Shown here: positions 14,295 through 29,200 of the stretch, one piece after another
Layout: each line of letters begins with the position of its first letter
How positions within the stretch are numbered: the stretch's first letter is position 1
NCBI RefSeq assembly: GCF_020382885.2
Contig: NC_058508.1
Location: forward strand, 4,580,055-4,644,054
Reading direction: 5' to 3'
DNA: 64,000 bases
Source of the DNA: Scatophagus argus
Taxonomy: Eukaryota > Chordata > Actinopteri > Scatophagidae
The notes under the pieces: generated by a model
Databases searched by the model: none
What the model saw: the letters and a program-made list of their open reading frames with translations, nothing else
Told to the model about the DNA's origin: nothing
Program-made: the position numbers and the translations under genes

Positions 14295-17200
14295 TTAATT
14301 TTTTTGGCAGAATGCCCCTGATTCCAGAAATCTGTGAAAAACTGAATATGTTTGGATTTGGACTGTTGATCAGATAAAACAAGCAGCTTAATTATGTCAG
14401 TTCAGCCTCTGTGGAAATAAGAAGGCTGTTATTCACTACTTTCTGATATTTTATAGAACAAACAGTTACATGATTAATCATGAAAATAAACTGGCAGTTT
14501 AATTAACAATGAAAAAAATAATTTTATTACAGACATTTTTTCTTTTTTAGTATGTATTTCTGTAGTCTGGAGTTCAATAAAGGATTATCTTGGTCTTAGT
14601 TTTATTATCAGTTGACAAAGTAGAGAGAGGGTCAGGACTGAGGGTGAGAGAAAAGGGGGCTGTGACATGCAACAAGAGGCCAGAATAACGCCTGCTCTGG
14701 GTACTTAACATAACAGTTTTTTCTTTCTGCAAACCAAATGTGGAGTTTGCTTTTAACTTGGTGATCATTTAGGAGGATGTAGTGAGCACAGGAGGTTTTA
14801 TGTTGTGTGGGTGTGCATTTTTGTCTGGTGAGTTGCAGTCTGCCAGTGACTTTAGTTTATTGCTGTACATTTGTATTTGATTACAGTTTTTGAGCCTTAA
14901 GCTCCATAAAATCTCCCACTGTCTGCCCTGTATCTGCCTCTCAGCTTGTTCCATTATCAGTGGATAAAATAGCGTAACAATCCATTTAGTCTTATCTGCC
15001 CTGCTTTGTTCCTCTAAAGGGTTTTAATCTTTTTGAGCCTTAAGAATGAGTGCTTAACAACTCTAATGGTAATAAGAGTTTTCAAAATGGAAGTTAAAAG
15101 TCTGTCACTGCTGGCTCAATGGGTATTTTAGCAATTGCATTGTTTCTGTGTTCCAATAGTGTTACTGAGCTAGCAGTGCTCAATGGGTGTTGCTTTCAGT
15201 CAGTAACTAATTAAGTTAAAGTAAAGAGAACCTTTTCTTTCTCTAACCATACAACGGTTAGTTTGAGAAGTATATAGAGAGTATTTAGCATGTTTAGAGT
15301 GTTCTAGAAAGTTGTGATATTTAATATTTCAAACATTCAGTACGAAGTAAAAAATAGGTGTACAGGAAATGAGTAATTTTGTTCTGTCCTGTTTTTTTGC
15401 TAAGAACAGAAATGAAAGTTGTCATGTTTTGGTTCCAGGTGAGTGACTGGTGGGAGGAATACATCTACTTGAGGGGTCGAGGTCCCATCATGGTCAACAG
15501 TAACTACTATGGCATGGTAACGGGCTAGTACACATTAGCAGAAAGACTGGAATAAACCTCTGTTCTTGCTTACGTCTTTCCTCCATTTTGCACTTCTTCC
15601 GTTTGTTCTTATGTGTTTAAAAGCATCAATTTTCAGAGACTGTTTTTGTTTTGATTGTAATGGCCTTTGTGTGTGCTTTCCAGGACTTTCTGTATGTGAC
15701 CCCAACCCAGGTGCAGGCAGCCAGGGCAGGAAACACCATTACTGCTCTGATGCTCTACCGTCGCAAGGTCAACCGGGAAGAACTCAAACCAGTAAGACCA
15801 CATACACTGCATTGTCATATGAGCATATTAGCATACCAGCGTTAGTATTTAGTATGTAGCTCTAAGTATAGCCTGACAGAACTGCTAACACATCTGAAAA
15901 CTTTTGTCTTGTTTGACATACACTACATGGACAAAAGCATTTGGGTACCTGACCATTATAGCATTCTAAGTTTGCAGACAGCGTTGCAGCTGTAACAGCT
16001 TCTGCTCTTCTGGGAAGGCATTTCACAAGATTTTGGAGTGTTTCTGAGGGAATTTTGGCCAATTCGTGCAGCAGCGCAACAGTGAGTTCAGACACTGATG
16101 TTGGATGAAAAGGCCTGGCTCACAGTCTCTGTTCCAGTTCATCCCAAAGGTGTTGGATGGGGTTGGTATCAGGACTCTGTGTGGGTCAGTCAGGTTCTTC
16201 CACACCAAACTCATCCAGCTGGAATAGAAAATGGCCTTCCCCAAACTGCTGTCACAAATTTGGAAGCATAGCTTTGTCCAAAATGTCTTGAATGTGAAAA
16301 ATGACAGAATAGTACAGTAACAATGGAAAATGAAATGAAATTAAATGTAAGTAGAGGACTCAGTTATATTTTTAAGTGTAAATTCTCATTACAGCATGCT
16401 TTATTGGCATGAACATTATAAATATATATATGTATATATATTATTTTTATTTTTTTTTTCTAAAATGTCCATCAAAAACAGGCTGTGTGTGTGTATGTGT
16501 GTGTGTCAGAGTCGTGTTCCAGGCACTGTCATCCCTCTGTGTGCTGCTCAGTGTGAGAGGATGTTCAACACAACACGCACACCGGGAGTTGAGACTGGTA
16601 ACACACACAAAAAACATACACAGCTTTTCTTTTTTTAACGTGAGCTGACATTTTTAGGGGGCCAGGGGTAGCTGGCTAGCATCACCTGTCGCTGTGCCAG
16701 GCTTTTAAAAAATAAAAGCAACACAGTTTTATTGCATGCTCAGCATAAATACTTGTTCATTTGTGTTTATGACTGACATGACGCGGGCTGGACAGGGATG
16801 CCTGAAGGGCCGTGTGTAGCCCGCGGGCCGTAAAATGCCCGGTTCTGCTTTAAACAGATGTTCGAATACTGAACTCATCTTTGTGGAATACAGTTAAATT
16901 GAAATGCATGATGCTTTCATGAAGTAGGGGTGAATTGGAAACCAAATAGCACAAATACATGCACAAACAGAAAAAATAGATAAAAGACATCTGACTGAAT
17001 TGGCAAGCACCAACAATGTGCTAGTGTTTGTGTGGGATAAAAATGAGTGCTGAGCCATTGAGAATCACCAAACAATTTTCTCCTCCTCCACAGATGTGCT
17101 CCAGCACTGGCAAGACAGTGAATTTGTAGCAGTGTACCACAAGGGGCGCTTTTTCCGCCTGTGGGTGTACCGGGCAGGTCGGCTGCTGTCTCCCAGGGAG

Positions 17201-20200
17201 ATTGAGTACCAAATCCAGAGGATCCTAGATGACCCTTCACCCCCACAACCTGGAGAGGACAAACTGGGAGCTCTTACTGCTGGAGACAGGTAGGAACAAT
17301 ATGGTGGGGTAAGCCTTGGCATGGAGTACAGGAATGTGTCTGCACATTTTGCATAGTCACACTTTGTCTCTTACCTGTGGAGCTTTCCGGTGTGTACCTT
17401 TCATTCAGTAGCAATGAGTGACTACATGTCATGACACTTGGTCATGACTGGTTGGGATAAATAATACCATATAGAACAATCTGCTAAAATCAAAAACATG
17501 TCAACAAAGAAATTGTTGTCTTTCAGTGTCTTTTAACTGTCCTTTTATTCGATGTTTTAAATGTTCCAATTTCTTACACTTTTTGTTGATTAATTTTCTA
17601 TATTACTTTACTTTGCTTATCTGTTGTGCTTCAAGTTTTGTTTTTAACTGGTTGTTAAGCACCTTGGGAACCTGGTTCTTAAAAGGAGTTATATAAATAA
17701 AGTTATTATTATCATTATTATTAGCCAAATGTAGAAATGAGGTCAACATAAGGTCAGCATATTTTTGTACTCTGCTAGTGACTTGCAGCATGATTTACAT
17801 TATCTTTGTGTGTTCTTGTAGCAAACTTCAGTCTCGCTCTGTCTGTGTGAGCTGGAGTTGGAATGTTTCTTTGTCTTCCGCTTCTGTTATGACAATTACT
17901 TGTTGAGAATGATGAGAATAATTGAAGATCTTCACTGTGTTTCGATCTAAGACTTCCAGTGAATAGCCTGGCGTGTGTTTGAAAGCTGAATGGAAAAATC
18001 AATGGAAAGTGGATTTGCGGACAGTCATGACAGTTTGGTAACTTCACTCCAGTTGATTGAAACATTAGTTTGTATTTGCAGTATTTAAAGGCTTATTAGG
18101 CTGACAGTTGAAATCACTATGTCGAAGGGAGGATGCAGTGTTGTAACCTGCCTCTTGTTGAAGTAATACCAAATAAATGGATGTTGTCAGAGTTGAATGG
18201 GTGTTCTTAGTCATGAAAGGACATCTGCAGTTTCCTCTTTCATGAACTTTCTGTGCCCTTGAGGCTCTTTCTGCAGTCTGTGTTGCTTTGAGCAGTTAGG
18301 ACATTTGTGCCTGTGTGTGTGTCACCATCTCCTAGGATTCCTTGGTCTCAGATGAGGAAGCAGTACTTCAGCTCTGGCATCAATAAGCGATCACTGGATT
18401 CCATCGAGAGGGCCGCCTTCTTCGTAACTTTGGATGATGAAGAGCAAGGCATGAAGGGAGAGGACCCAACAGGAAACTTGGACCGCTATGCCAAGTCACT
18501 TCTCCATGGGAAATGTTATGATAGGTCAGCAGGATTAGAAGTCTTGAGATCTCTGCATCCAAAAATAACCAACAAAGTCTGACTGCACTGCACTGCTGGC
18601 AGATAAGCAGACTACCTTATCTAACTAATGTTGTAGTTACAAAATGTTCTTATGCTCTTTTCTCTGGTCTTTAAATAACTCAGAAATATAACTGTTTGAT
18701 GATGGTAGCATTCCCTTTAAATTCCAATGCAGAGCAGTGAACAGAACTGAGGGAGGAAGATATAAGATGAAGCAAAACTTTTCTGTCATTGTGAGAATGT
18801 TAGAATGTTGGTGTCAGCATTTTTTTCCAGAAATTTTAATTTCTTAATTACCTGGAGAAAAATATGAAAATGAAATTATTTTTGTGTTTAAGAATGTATA
18901 AGTGTACATTTTGTTATTTATTTCTTCACTTCTTAGCTGTTTTTCTTCCTGCTCTTACTGTTTCCCCCTTTCTTCACGCTTGCTTTAGGTGGTTTGATAA
19001 ATCCTTCTCCATTGTGATCTACAAGAATGGGAAGAGTGGACTGAATGCAGAGCACTCCTGGGCTGACGCACCCACAGTGGCTCATCTTTGGGAGGTGTGT
19101 GTGTGTGTGTGTGTGAGAGACTATGAAGCAGACAGTGTGTCAGCACTGTTGTCTAAAGCTATCATTAGTAGACAGGCAGGGATGTAGGGGAGCTTTCAAG
19201 GGCAAGCACCACACTTCAACCAGTGAAGTTCAATTCAGTTCACATATCGATTTGTTCTTTATCATGGTTTTTTGACCAAGTTAATTTGTTTATGTTGAGA
19301 ACCAGTTGAGTTCAATTACTGAATATCTGTCTTGTCACTAGTGACAGTGCTCAAGCTTCTGTACTGTGTATTTACTGTATGCGCGCTACCAGTTGAACGT
19401 TTGGAGACACCTGCTCCTTCAGTGCATTTCTTTATTTTTGTTATTTTCAACATTGTACATTAATACTGAAGACATTCAAACTATGCAGGAAGACAGGTGG
19501 AATTATTTAGTAAACAAGTATATCTTTTAGATTTTAGATTATCCAAAGTATCCACATTTAGCTATGATGACAGCTTTGCACGCTCTTGGCATTCTCTCAT
19601 GAGATTCACGAGGTCGTCACCTGGAATGGTTCAGTTCACAGCTGTGCCTTGTCAAGAGTTAATTTGTGCCATTTCTTTCCTTGCTGATGTGCTTTAGACC
19701 ATCAGTGGTCTTGTGCGGGAAAGGTGGGTACAGACTCAAAAGCTCTGTTAGTGCTACTACAACTACTGTACAAATCAATATTATGGCAAGAAATATTCGT
19801 TTAAGTAAAGAGAAAAGGCATTCCATCATTATTGGAAGAAATGGAGGTCAGTCAGTCTGAAAAGTCTCAAGAACTTTGAATGTATCCCCAAGTGAAGTCA
19901 CCAAAACCATCAAATGCTATGATGAAACTGGCTCTCTGGCTACCTCTGCGGCAGAGGATAAGTTTATTAGAGTTACCAGCCTCAGACAATGCCATTTTCC
20001 AGCACCTCAGATTAGAGCCCACATAAATGCTTCTCGGAGTTCAAGTCATAAACATATTTTAGCATGCACTGTTCAGAGGAAATTACAGAAGCCATGATTG
20101 AATTGTGGCATAGAGGGCATTACTTTGCATTAACAATAGGCAGAAAAGACTTACTTGGGCCAAGAAGCACAAGGAATGTACATTAGATCAGTGGAAAACT

Positions 20201-23200
20201 TGGTCTGGTGAGTCCCTATTTGAGATTTTTGTTTCTAACCATCATGTCTTTGTTAGTGTGAGGTGTGATGGTGTGGGGGTGCGTTGCTGGTGACACTCTT
20301 GGTGACTTAGTGAAAATTGAGGACAGACTTGACCAGCATGGCTACCACGGCATTTTGCTGTGGGTGTCATCCCATATGGTTGGCGCGAAGGGGGGCCACC
20401 ACTTGTTTCCCAACAGAACAATGACCCCAAATACACCTCTAGGTTATGTAGGGGCTATTTGTCCAAGAAGGGGAGTGATGGAGTGCTGCATCAGATGACC
20501 TGGCCTCCTCCACTGAGATGGTTTGGGTCGAGTTAAACCGGAGACTGAAGGAAGAGGAGCCTTAGAGGTACTCAACACCTCTGGGAAAACTGTTAGAAAG
20601 CCAGTCAGGTGACTAACCTCATGAGGCTGATTGAGAGAATGTCAAGAGCATGCAAAGCTGTCATCGACGCAAAAGGTGGCTTCTTTGAAGAATCAAAAAT
20701 ATAAAACCTATTCTGAGTTATTTAACACATTTTTGTTGACTACATAATTCCATATTTGTTCTGTCATAATTTCAATGTCTTGTCAGCATTAATATACAAT
20801 GTTGTAAAAAAGCTCAAAAAAAGGACTACAAAGCACAATAATTTGATACACAAGAGTTTTTAAAACAAATAAAGCATTTGAAACTGAATAGGGAGAGTGA
20901 TCTAAGTGTGTAGTTGGACTGTGTGTTGTGTGTTAGTTTGAATTTGGATGTAAATATGAGCATGTCTTTTCCCTTTTCTAGTACACACTGGCCACAGATG
21001 CCTTCCACTTGGGCTACACTGAGGACGGACACTGTAAAGGTGAGGTGGAGCGCTCACTACCTCCTCCTCAGAGGCTCGTCTGGGACATCCCCTCAGAGGT
21101 ACGTGAAGATGTGTGTGTGTGTGTGTCAGGTGAAACATCTGTCCTCACTTACGAATTATCGAGTTATGACCCTACACGCTGCTGAGCAGTTCAGAGGCAT
21201 CTTTAGATACAAACTCCAGACTTTTTTTTTAGTTTTGATCTGCAGGCGTGACAAGGAAAAGCTCTTTGTTCTTTTGTTCTGAGTTGCAGCCAAATGCCAG
21301 GCACAGAGCAATGACTGAGTTCTCCCCTTCATGATCCTTCATCAAGAAAATTGGAGTCTCTTATGTCAGACTTTTCTGAAAAGCCATAAAACCCATTTCA
21401 GTTTAACTTTACATTCAGTTTATTTACAGTATATCACTTTAGATAATGGTGTCATAATGCATGAAGTGTGTGTGTGGCACTAAACTATACCGAGCCTAAT
21501 ATGTTCCAGGGGCTTTACAAGCATTTTATGTTCATATACAAAGTATTTGTATAAATGATACATTGCAATCAATAATTGGAATAGGGTTTTTTTTTAGATG
21601 AGTGTGTCCCTGTTTAGTCTGTGCAGTTTCACACTGAAATATCAGTGATTATAGAAATTGCTCATAATGTCTGTTGTGAACAGGAAAAGCATGTGACTGG
21701 GTAATGTTCATATGGAATGTGTTGAATCGTGTTGAACAAAAATCATGTTTGTCTGCACATTATCAAAGGATTAGGTTGTGATTTGATTGGCTGTAATGGT
21801 CTTTTGTTTTGGAGTATTTCCAGTTTTTATAGTTTAAACATGAAACCCTGCCAGCGTAATGGTTTTGATAGTAGGACATTAGCATGTCCAGTTATGCAAT
21901 CTGTTTAAAAGCAAAAAACCTGAACCTTTGGCAGAGTCATTGCTGAAGTTCTAATGGCTGTCCAGAGGAAGGGAGGAACGCAGATCGGATGCAGTGGATC
22001 AGGGAGCAGAGCACAGCATGCAGTTTCACAACAACAGAGCACAGCATGCAGTCCGACTGTAGCCTTTGCTATTAACACCAGTTGATTGCACAACACAGCA
22101 GGTCAGCCGGAAGGGGAGCATGCCAGTACATAATATAGCAAATAAAATCGTATTAAATATGAGTAGTAGATGACAGTGATGTTCGCTGAATGCGAAATGC
22201 TACGGTGCACTATTATTTGAGGAGGAAGTGGAGGAGTTGAGGAGCACAGAGCTAAACGAGCCTTTTTCTGTACGTGACGTGAAGGCAACAGCCTAGATTC
22301 AGTTCAGTTCATACCAGGTCAATTGGGTGACTGAAGTGATGTGAGCTGCTGCTCCTTTGCTCTCTTTGGTTTAATAACTCCTCCAGACCAAATTCCTAAA
22401 TATATATGTCCAGATTAATTATTAACACTGCAGCAGCCCTTATTATTCCATCAGATTATTGCTATGAAATGGAGAATTTTAGTTAAGCTGCTAAAGAGCA
22501 ACTGGTAATCACAGTGACACATTACACATGTGGGGTGTCTACATGGGGCAGCAAGACGGTTCCTGGTTCGAATCTTGGTCTGGGCTTTGATGGTTTGAGT
22601 GTGTCTGTTGTCTGTCACTATGTTATCATCTGCCAGCTTAATGTTGAAGAATTTGAGACATGCTGCCCTCCTCCGCTTTTATTAAGCCCACAGCGGGGAA
22701 AATCTCAAGAATTAGACCACATAGGAGCTGTAGTGTCAACAAATAGAGTTGTTGACACTAAGCGGGAGGTGCAGGCAGGCACAAGTAGGTCATCTGTGGT
22801 CAAACAATATACTGCAGACTTAGCATGCACTGAATTTCAACCTTTGAATTGTTCACTTTCTAACAAACCACTGCTTAAGATGAATCACAGTGACGATTTT
22901 CATGTTTCGGCATCCCCAAGTTGTGGTAAACACCAAAGACAATACTAAATCAGGATAAATCGGGGAGAATCATTCTCTGAAGGAGACTTGATGTGCCATA
23001 TTTGTTTAATCTTAAATGAGCCTGGTGCAGTGGGTCTGTATACCTCTCTCGCATATCACTGTTGTAATTGCAGTGTTCCACCAGCATCTGGTTCACTGTG
23101 CATAAAATATTTCTATTTTGGATGGGATGTGTGATGCCAGTGTGATTCTTTCGTTTACTGGTATTTCCACCAGAAGTTCTCCTCCCTCCCTCCTCCTTAC

Positions 23201-26200
23201 TGAAAAAGAAAATAATTTGTTGTGGATTTTGGAACCCTGGGTTAACAATTGTAGGAAACTGCCTTCATTTCAAAAGTCTGCGTGCACAAAAGAAGAAAAT
23301 AGCATATGGCAGAAAATAATAATCTGCTGTAACTCTTAGCAGTGTTTAAAGAAAAGAGATTCTATTGACATGTTCACTCAGTCTGTATTCTGGTGGTCCT
23401 TTCAGACAATTAACTAACACAGACAGATTTGCTGCTAAAACTTTCTATAATAAAATAATAATACATGAATTTGCTCAGTAAAACATAAAATTGCTGCTCA
23501 TGTAGATTGAAAATTGCAGTTTTCATGATTATAAGTGATAACGATTTGAAAATGATCAATCGCAGTCACAGTTTTAGGATTTAAAGTGAACAGTATTATA
23601 AGAGCTTGCCTCCAGATGAATTGCTTATTTCAACTGAAGAAAAGTTATTATTATTTTTATTATTTTATTTTGTTATTTTCTTGAACATAGATAAACAATA
23701 AAAAGAAAAGAAAAAAGAAGAAAAACAATGAAACAACAAGACTTATTTATGTTCAAAAAGGAGTGGGAAGAAGCCAAAGCTTTTTCACAATGTCTGCATT
23801 GAGACACTACTTCAGGACTGTGACATAAGTTTCTTTTTCACAGTGGAATTAATTTTTTCTCTTTCTTAATACAAGAGGATGGGTTTGCTACCAGAGAGAA
23901 AAGTTACAGAGAGTTATCAGAAAGGGACAATCAGTGTATATGAGCTAACATTTTGTTGAGGGCAAGGATTGGCAATTCAGGTGTTAAGGCAGCACAAGGG
24001 CAGGAAATAGGAAAAAAAGGGCAGGATCAGTCTGTCACTGAAAGTGCTCTGCTGTTTGAACAGGAAGTGATGCGCCTACTTCAAGATGTAAGCAATTTCC
24101 TGTTAGCTGTCCAGAGCAGAAATCTTTCCATTTGTCCAACGGAAATAGAAAACCACTATGTTTGGGGCATTGTTTTTTAAATGTCAGTCAGCGATGTCAC
24201 AAAATAAATAGCACTCTGATGTGTGTTAAAGTGAGGTGGTTTCCTACAGCAAAAGCCCCTTGGTTATCAGAGCTGCAATAGACGAGCTAATAAGTCTCTT
24301 GAAAACGGGGGAGAGGCAGGGAGTTCCCCCGATAGACTTTCTATGAGCGTTTGTTTGGTATTCAAAACATCTCCTAACAAATCAAATGGGAAAGGAATCA
24401 GGCTGATGAAACCTCTAAAACCTGCATGTCAACACTTGTTTGCTTTTGATTCTTAATTCATTCACTGCTCTGCTGTCTGTTGACTTTTTGCTTTCGTTGT
24501 GCTGCACCCTAAGTGCTTTATTTAACTTCTTTTTTTAAAAATGTGTGCACATCTTTTTGCTTTTTTCATCCTTTACTACTAAGAGAGTCTACAAATAATA
24601 AAAGTCTGTGTGGCTGCAAGGTTTTGAGATTGAGGTTTTTTTGTTTTTTTTGGGGGGGGGTGGGTTCATTTTGGAAACCCAAAATGACAAAGTCAAGCTA
24701 AAGCTTCATCCAAGCATCATAAAACCCAGGAAAGGGAAGGAAAGCAGCAAAATCTTACACTGCTTACACAAGCTGGAACCGACTAATGTTTGAAAACCCA
24801 ATTTAAAGATGACACACTAAACTAACATGGTGAACAGGGTAAGCATTATATGAGGTGAACACCAGCATCTTAGTCTTGTCAGTAAGAGTGAGCACGTTAG
24901 CATGCCGGTCTCAGACTGATGTGCTGGCATGGCTGTAGACTCTCAGCAGTTGAATCAGTCTGTCTGTTTGGAATTAGTATATGTCAAAATGGAAAGAGGA
25001 AATCTGAATAGTGAGGAATGATAAATGAAAGTGGAAGTTCTTTTCCTCCTCTCACACTGAATGGGCCTATGTAATCACAAATGAAAATGAAAAACTCTTT
25101 TGACCCAGATGTTTATCGCTGTATATTGTGCAAAAGGTGCTTGATCTTGGCTTAAATAAGACACATGGAGAACAAATAGATAATTTAGTGGAGATCTAAG
25201 TTGTTTTCCCTCTCTGGTGTCCGTGCCACTGAAGGTCACCTGAAGGATTTACTGATCAATGAGGAGGCCCAGTCCGCGTAGGTTGCACCCAAAAGTAATA
25301 TGGCTCATGCTTTAACAGACCATACTGAAGATGAAGGAAATGCAGTGGACCCAAATGAAACGACTGACAAAATGTCATGATTTTGTTATTGTGTCCCTGC
25401 TCAGTATTGATGAAACTGACCATGGTCCAGTGGAGGATAATTTAGTGACTGGTACAAATGCTCCTTTTTGGACACAAATATGCCTAAAACAAGAAAAAGG
25501 ATCATTTATTTGGGAAGAAGACTCCCTCTAGTTTTTCTGCTCTTATTTATGGTCGGGCTGTTGACATTGTTAGGCAGTATAAGTATCTGCAGACAATAAC
25601 TGATGTCAAGTTAACCTTTTAACCAAATACCAATGCTGTTTGTGCAAAGGCCTATTGGCATTAATATTTTATTGGAAACTGGAAAAGTTTTAACTTTGGC
25701 ACCATTTGATTTACCATTTGATAACTTCCTCTAAAAATCAGGTACATATTAGCAGCTATTGTTAGAATGTGTAGCAGAATGCCAGGAACAAATGCACATC
25801 AACTCTGGGAAGTGCACAAAGTCACAAAGTAGGTCAGTCAGTCCTGTCTGACTGTAGTCACTCTTTGTTCAGTGGGTTCCGGTTGCGTCCATCTTGTTAC
25901 AGATATAATCTGCTGAGATGCTGCTACTGGGATTCCTTTTTTTTTTTCATCTAAATTGATTCGTGCAACAAAAACCTTAATTTTGTCCAGGGTTTTTCCA
26001 CAATATTGCATCAGTCGTGATACATCAAGTTTGACTCACTGACCCAGCAGGAACTGAATTGGTCACTTCCTGTATCCTTGATTTCCTTTACATCTGAAAA
26101 TAACAAAGGCACAGGATATGCCAATGATGAAAGATGACAACTGCATGACAGACTGTATCAATAGGTGATCACTGATAAAGCCTGAAAGTGAGGCAGGTTC

Positions 26201-29200
26201 ACACCTTTGATATCATGTTGTAGCTCTGTCCCTTTATCTGGGACACAGTGTGTAGCTGAATTGCACAAACACATGCGCACACCCATTTGTTGGGAAATCA
26301 GACCGCCATAGTAGACTCAAAGACCATATGTTTACAAACAGTCGGCTTCCTTCCTTCCTCTGCATTGTTTGTGCCGACTTTCCCCGTCTGATCTTATCAA
26401 AATCCACTTCACTAAACGTGCATGTTCAAATCCAGCACTCTCTTGCAGCAGTTAATAGGTCTTGCGGTGTGTACAATAAACATCAACAATCCCAAAGAGC
26501 TTTCCTGTTTGCTTCTATTTCTTGGCTTTAGCTTTCTTCTTTTGATCACAGAATCACTTTTGCCAATCTGACAAATCTGATAAACCTAAGTTAAATGCCC
26601 GTTTCTAAATGTAGTCATTAGATTACACTTAAAATACAGTAAAGTTTTACTCTCTATTACTCTGTGTATGTGTGTCATGATGTGGTTGGTAAATTTGCTA
26701 GACTTTGTGGTGCAACGCAAAACATGAATCGGCTTGTGTGCTTGCGTCGTTAGCTGCCAGTGGAAGAGAATCCCGTGATATGTAGGAAAGGGAAGAAATA
26801 AATGATGAATGAACCTTCAACAGAAATCAAGGAGTGAGCACCTCTCTGGATGAGTCATCTGATCAGTTAAAGAGCAAGACTAACAGTGGTGAAACTGAAC
26901 ACATGTACTTTGAGCTAAATGCTAACCTTGCCATGCTAACAGACTCACAAGGACACAGAAGTTTCACTTCATCTTATATCTTCCCTTCTCTGTCCTGTCA
27001 CAAGTTTGCACTGGAGTTTAAGGGGAACCCTGCCATGATTTTGCACCATTACATTTACATTTAGGTGCTAGTTCATCTTAAATATTAATTTTCAGTTATT
27101 AAATTTGCTCCAGACCTGTTAAGGAGTTGTAGATCAGTTACTAAGAAAATTTCCAAAGAACAGCTCTTATAGGTCTTATAAGTCTTATAGGCTGTTACAC
27201 AATATTGGAGACTGACGGTGTGACTTTAACCAGCTTAGTTTAGCACATAGGATGCTAATGTATGGCAGTTAGCACTAATCATAAGCTATATTTGAAGCCA
27301 ATAGGCATATCATTGGTTTAATTTTATCACAACCCAGGTAACATTTGTTGAGTCATCTCACTCAGAACCACTTTTGGAGACCAAAATTATAGCAAGAGAT
27401 TTCCACTTCAGTACGATCCTCTTTTGCTTGTATGTTGTGTCTTCAAGCTTGTTTTTGCATGCCTGACAGTTGTGCATCATATACACACAGATTGCAAGAA
27501 CAAGCTACTGAAAGGGACATTAATTTGGCCTGTAGCCTGTATATAAATGTGTCCCAAAGAGGGAAAATGTTGCAATAGCACAGGCCCACACTAAAACTAC
27601 ATGAAATAAAGCTCTCAAATGTTTACTCATTCTATTTACTCTCAGGTTGACAATGCCAATCCCACACGTCTGTCTCAAACTGTAGCCCTTCATGAGAAAG
27701 AACATAAGCTGCCCTGTTTTGAGGACCCAGCTGTGAAACATAAGGGTTCATGAAAATACTCAGTTGGCCTCAGTTCACGGTCTTTAAGTGTCTGCCTGTC
27801 TGTCTGTCAGGTTCAGGCCCAGGTCTGCAGCTCCCTCGCTGTTGCACAGGCACTGGCAGATGATGTGGACTGCCACGTGTTTCCCTTCAACGAGTTTGGA
27901 AAAGGACGGATCAAGAAGCTACGCGTTAGCCCTGACGCATTCATACAGATCAGCTTACAGCTTGCATACTACAGGGTAAGATTTTGAGGGGCACATGCAC
28001 AGAATGTAGATTGGAAGGTGGTGTAGTGGCACAAATGTAGATTTTGTGTACAGCATTTCAATCTAAAAAATCAAGAGAAGAGCCAATATGAATAAAGCTA
28101 GTTGATGTTGGTCAAATGTGTACATGAATTCTGTTCTTGTAAATAATGATCTTAAGAATGATGCTAAGCTTTAAGTTATCAGTAGAAAAATCTTAATCAC
28201 AGTTAAAAGTAGCACTTTTGTATAAAGAAGCCAAAAGCACCTGTGATTCAACTCCAGTGCCCCCAGATGTTGTTGATGTGTGATGTTGTGCAAACTAAAG
28301 ACTTGAAGTATGAATCAAATAGATTGAAGAAGATGGTTTCTGTCATTTCACATAGTTCTGATGGTGTGGTTATGGTTTTAATTAGTTAAATGACCAAAAG
28401 CTCACTCAGACACCTTTATACAAATAGGCCCAGGTCTCACCTGTGTGAATGTACTGTTAAATTACTTTTGTAACAAAAAAATAAAATTAAAAACAATGGG
28501 ACTTTATGGTTGGACAGTGGACCAACTGGTCGGTTGAACTTGAAGTTAGATTGTCTGTGCTTGTTACATGTGTTTTGGTGTGTGTTGTACGGTCTTTCAT
28601 CAAACCAAGCGACAGCCACCATGCTATTATCTGCAAATTCAACTAAGGTGAAACACAGTAAGTACACTTACAAGTAGTACAAGTACATCTCCTCCCGTGA
28701 TGAAAGTACTGAGTACTGACTGTTGGGATACTGCTTTATGCTGACAGCTGACAAACAGATAGTAACTGCAGTTCAGTTTTTGTGACTTATAAGTGCACGG
28801 AGTCTATCAAGTAAAGAGAGTTAGATGTTGAGGTTGAGGTTTATACCAGTAACATTCGATCATTATCACCAGTTTTTAGGTCAAAAGCATAATTTCATAA
28901 TTGACTTTCCTGTATCATAGAGTTTCCCTTCTTTTTTTCTAGATGGTTAGATTATCTGGGTGGAAACATGCCTACAAATATCCATGCCTACCAATCTTGT
29001 GCCTTCCTTTCTTGTTTATCTTATCTGTCTCTCGATCTGGGCTGGTACTTACGCCCTAACGTGAAAATGGTCTCTCCTCTCTGTCAGCTCTCCTTCTGTT
29101 GTCTGACCTTATTGTTTTTAATTAACTTTAATTAACCTTAATGTGTCTTCAGCAGTGACCTCATGTGTTGCATCTCTTCCCCCCACTTTCTCCTTCCTTC

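Noticed and set aside
22514..22948. 144-residue + strand frame in the large cpt1c intron
   Set aside because: Starts over a SINE-like fragment, has no recognisable domain and no splice context.
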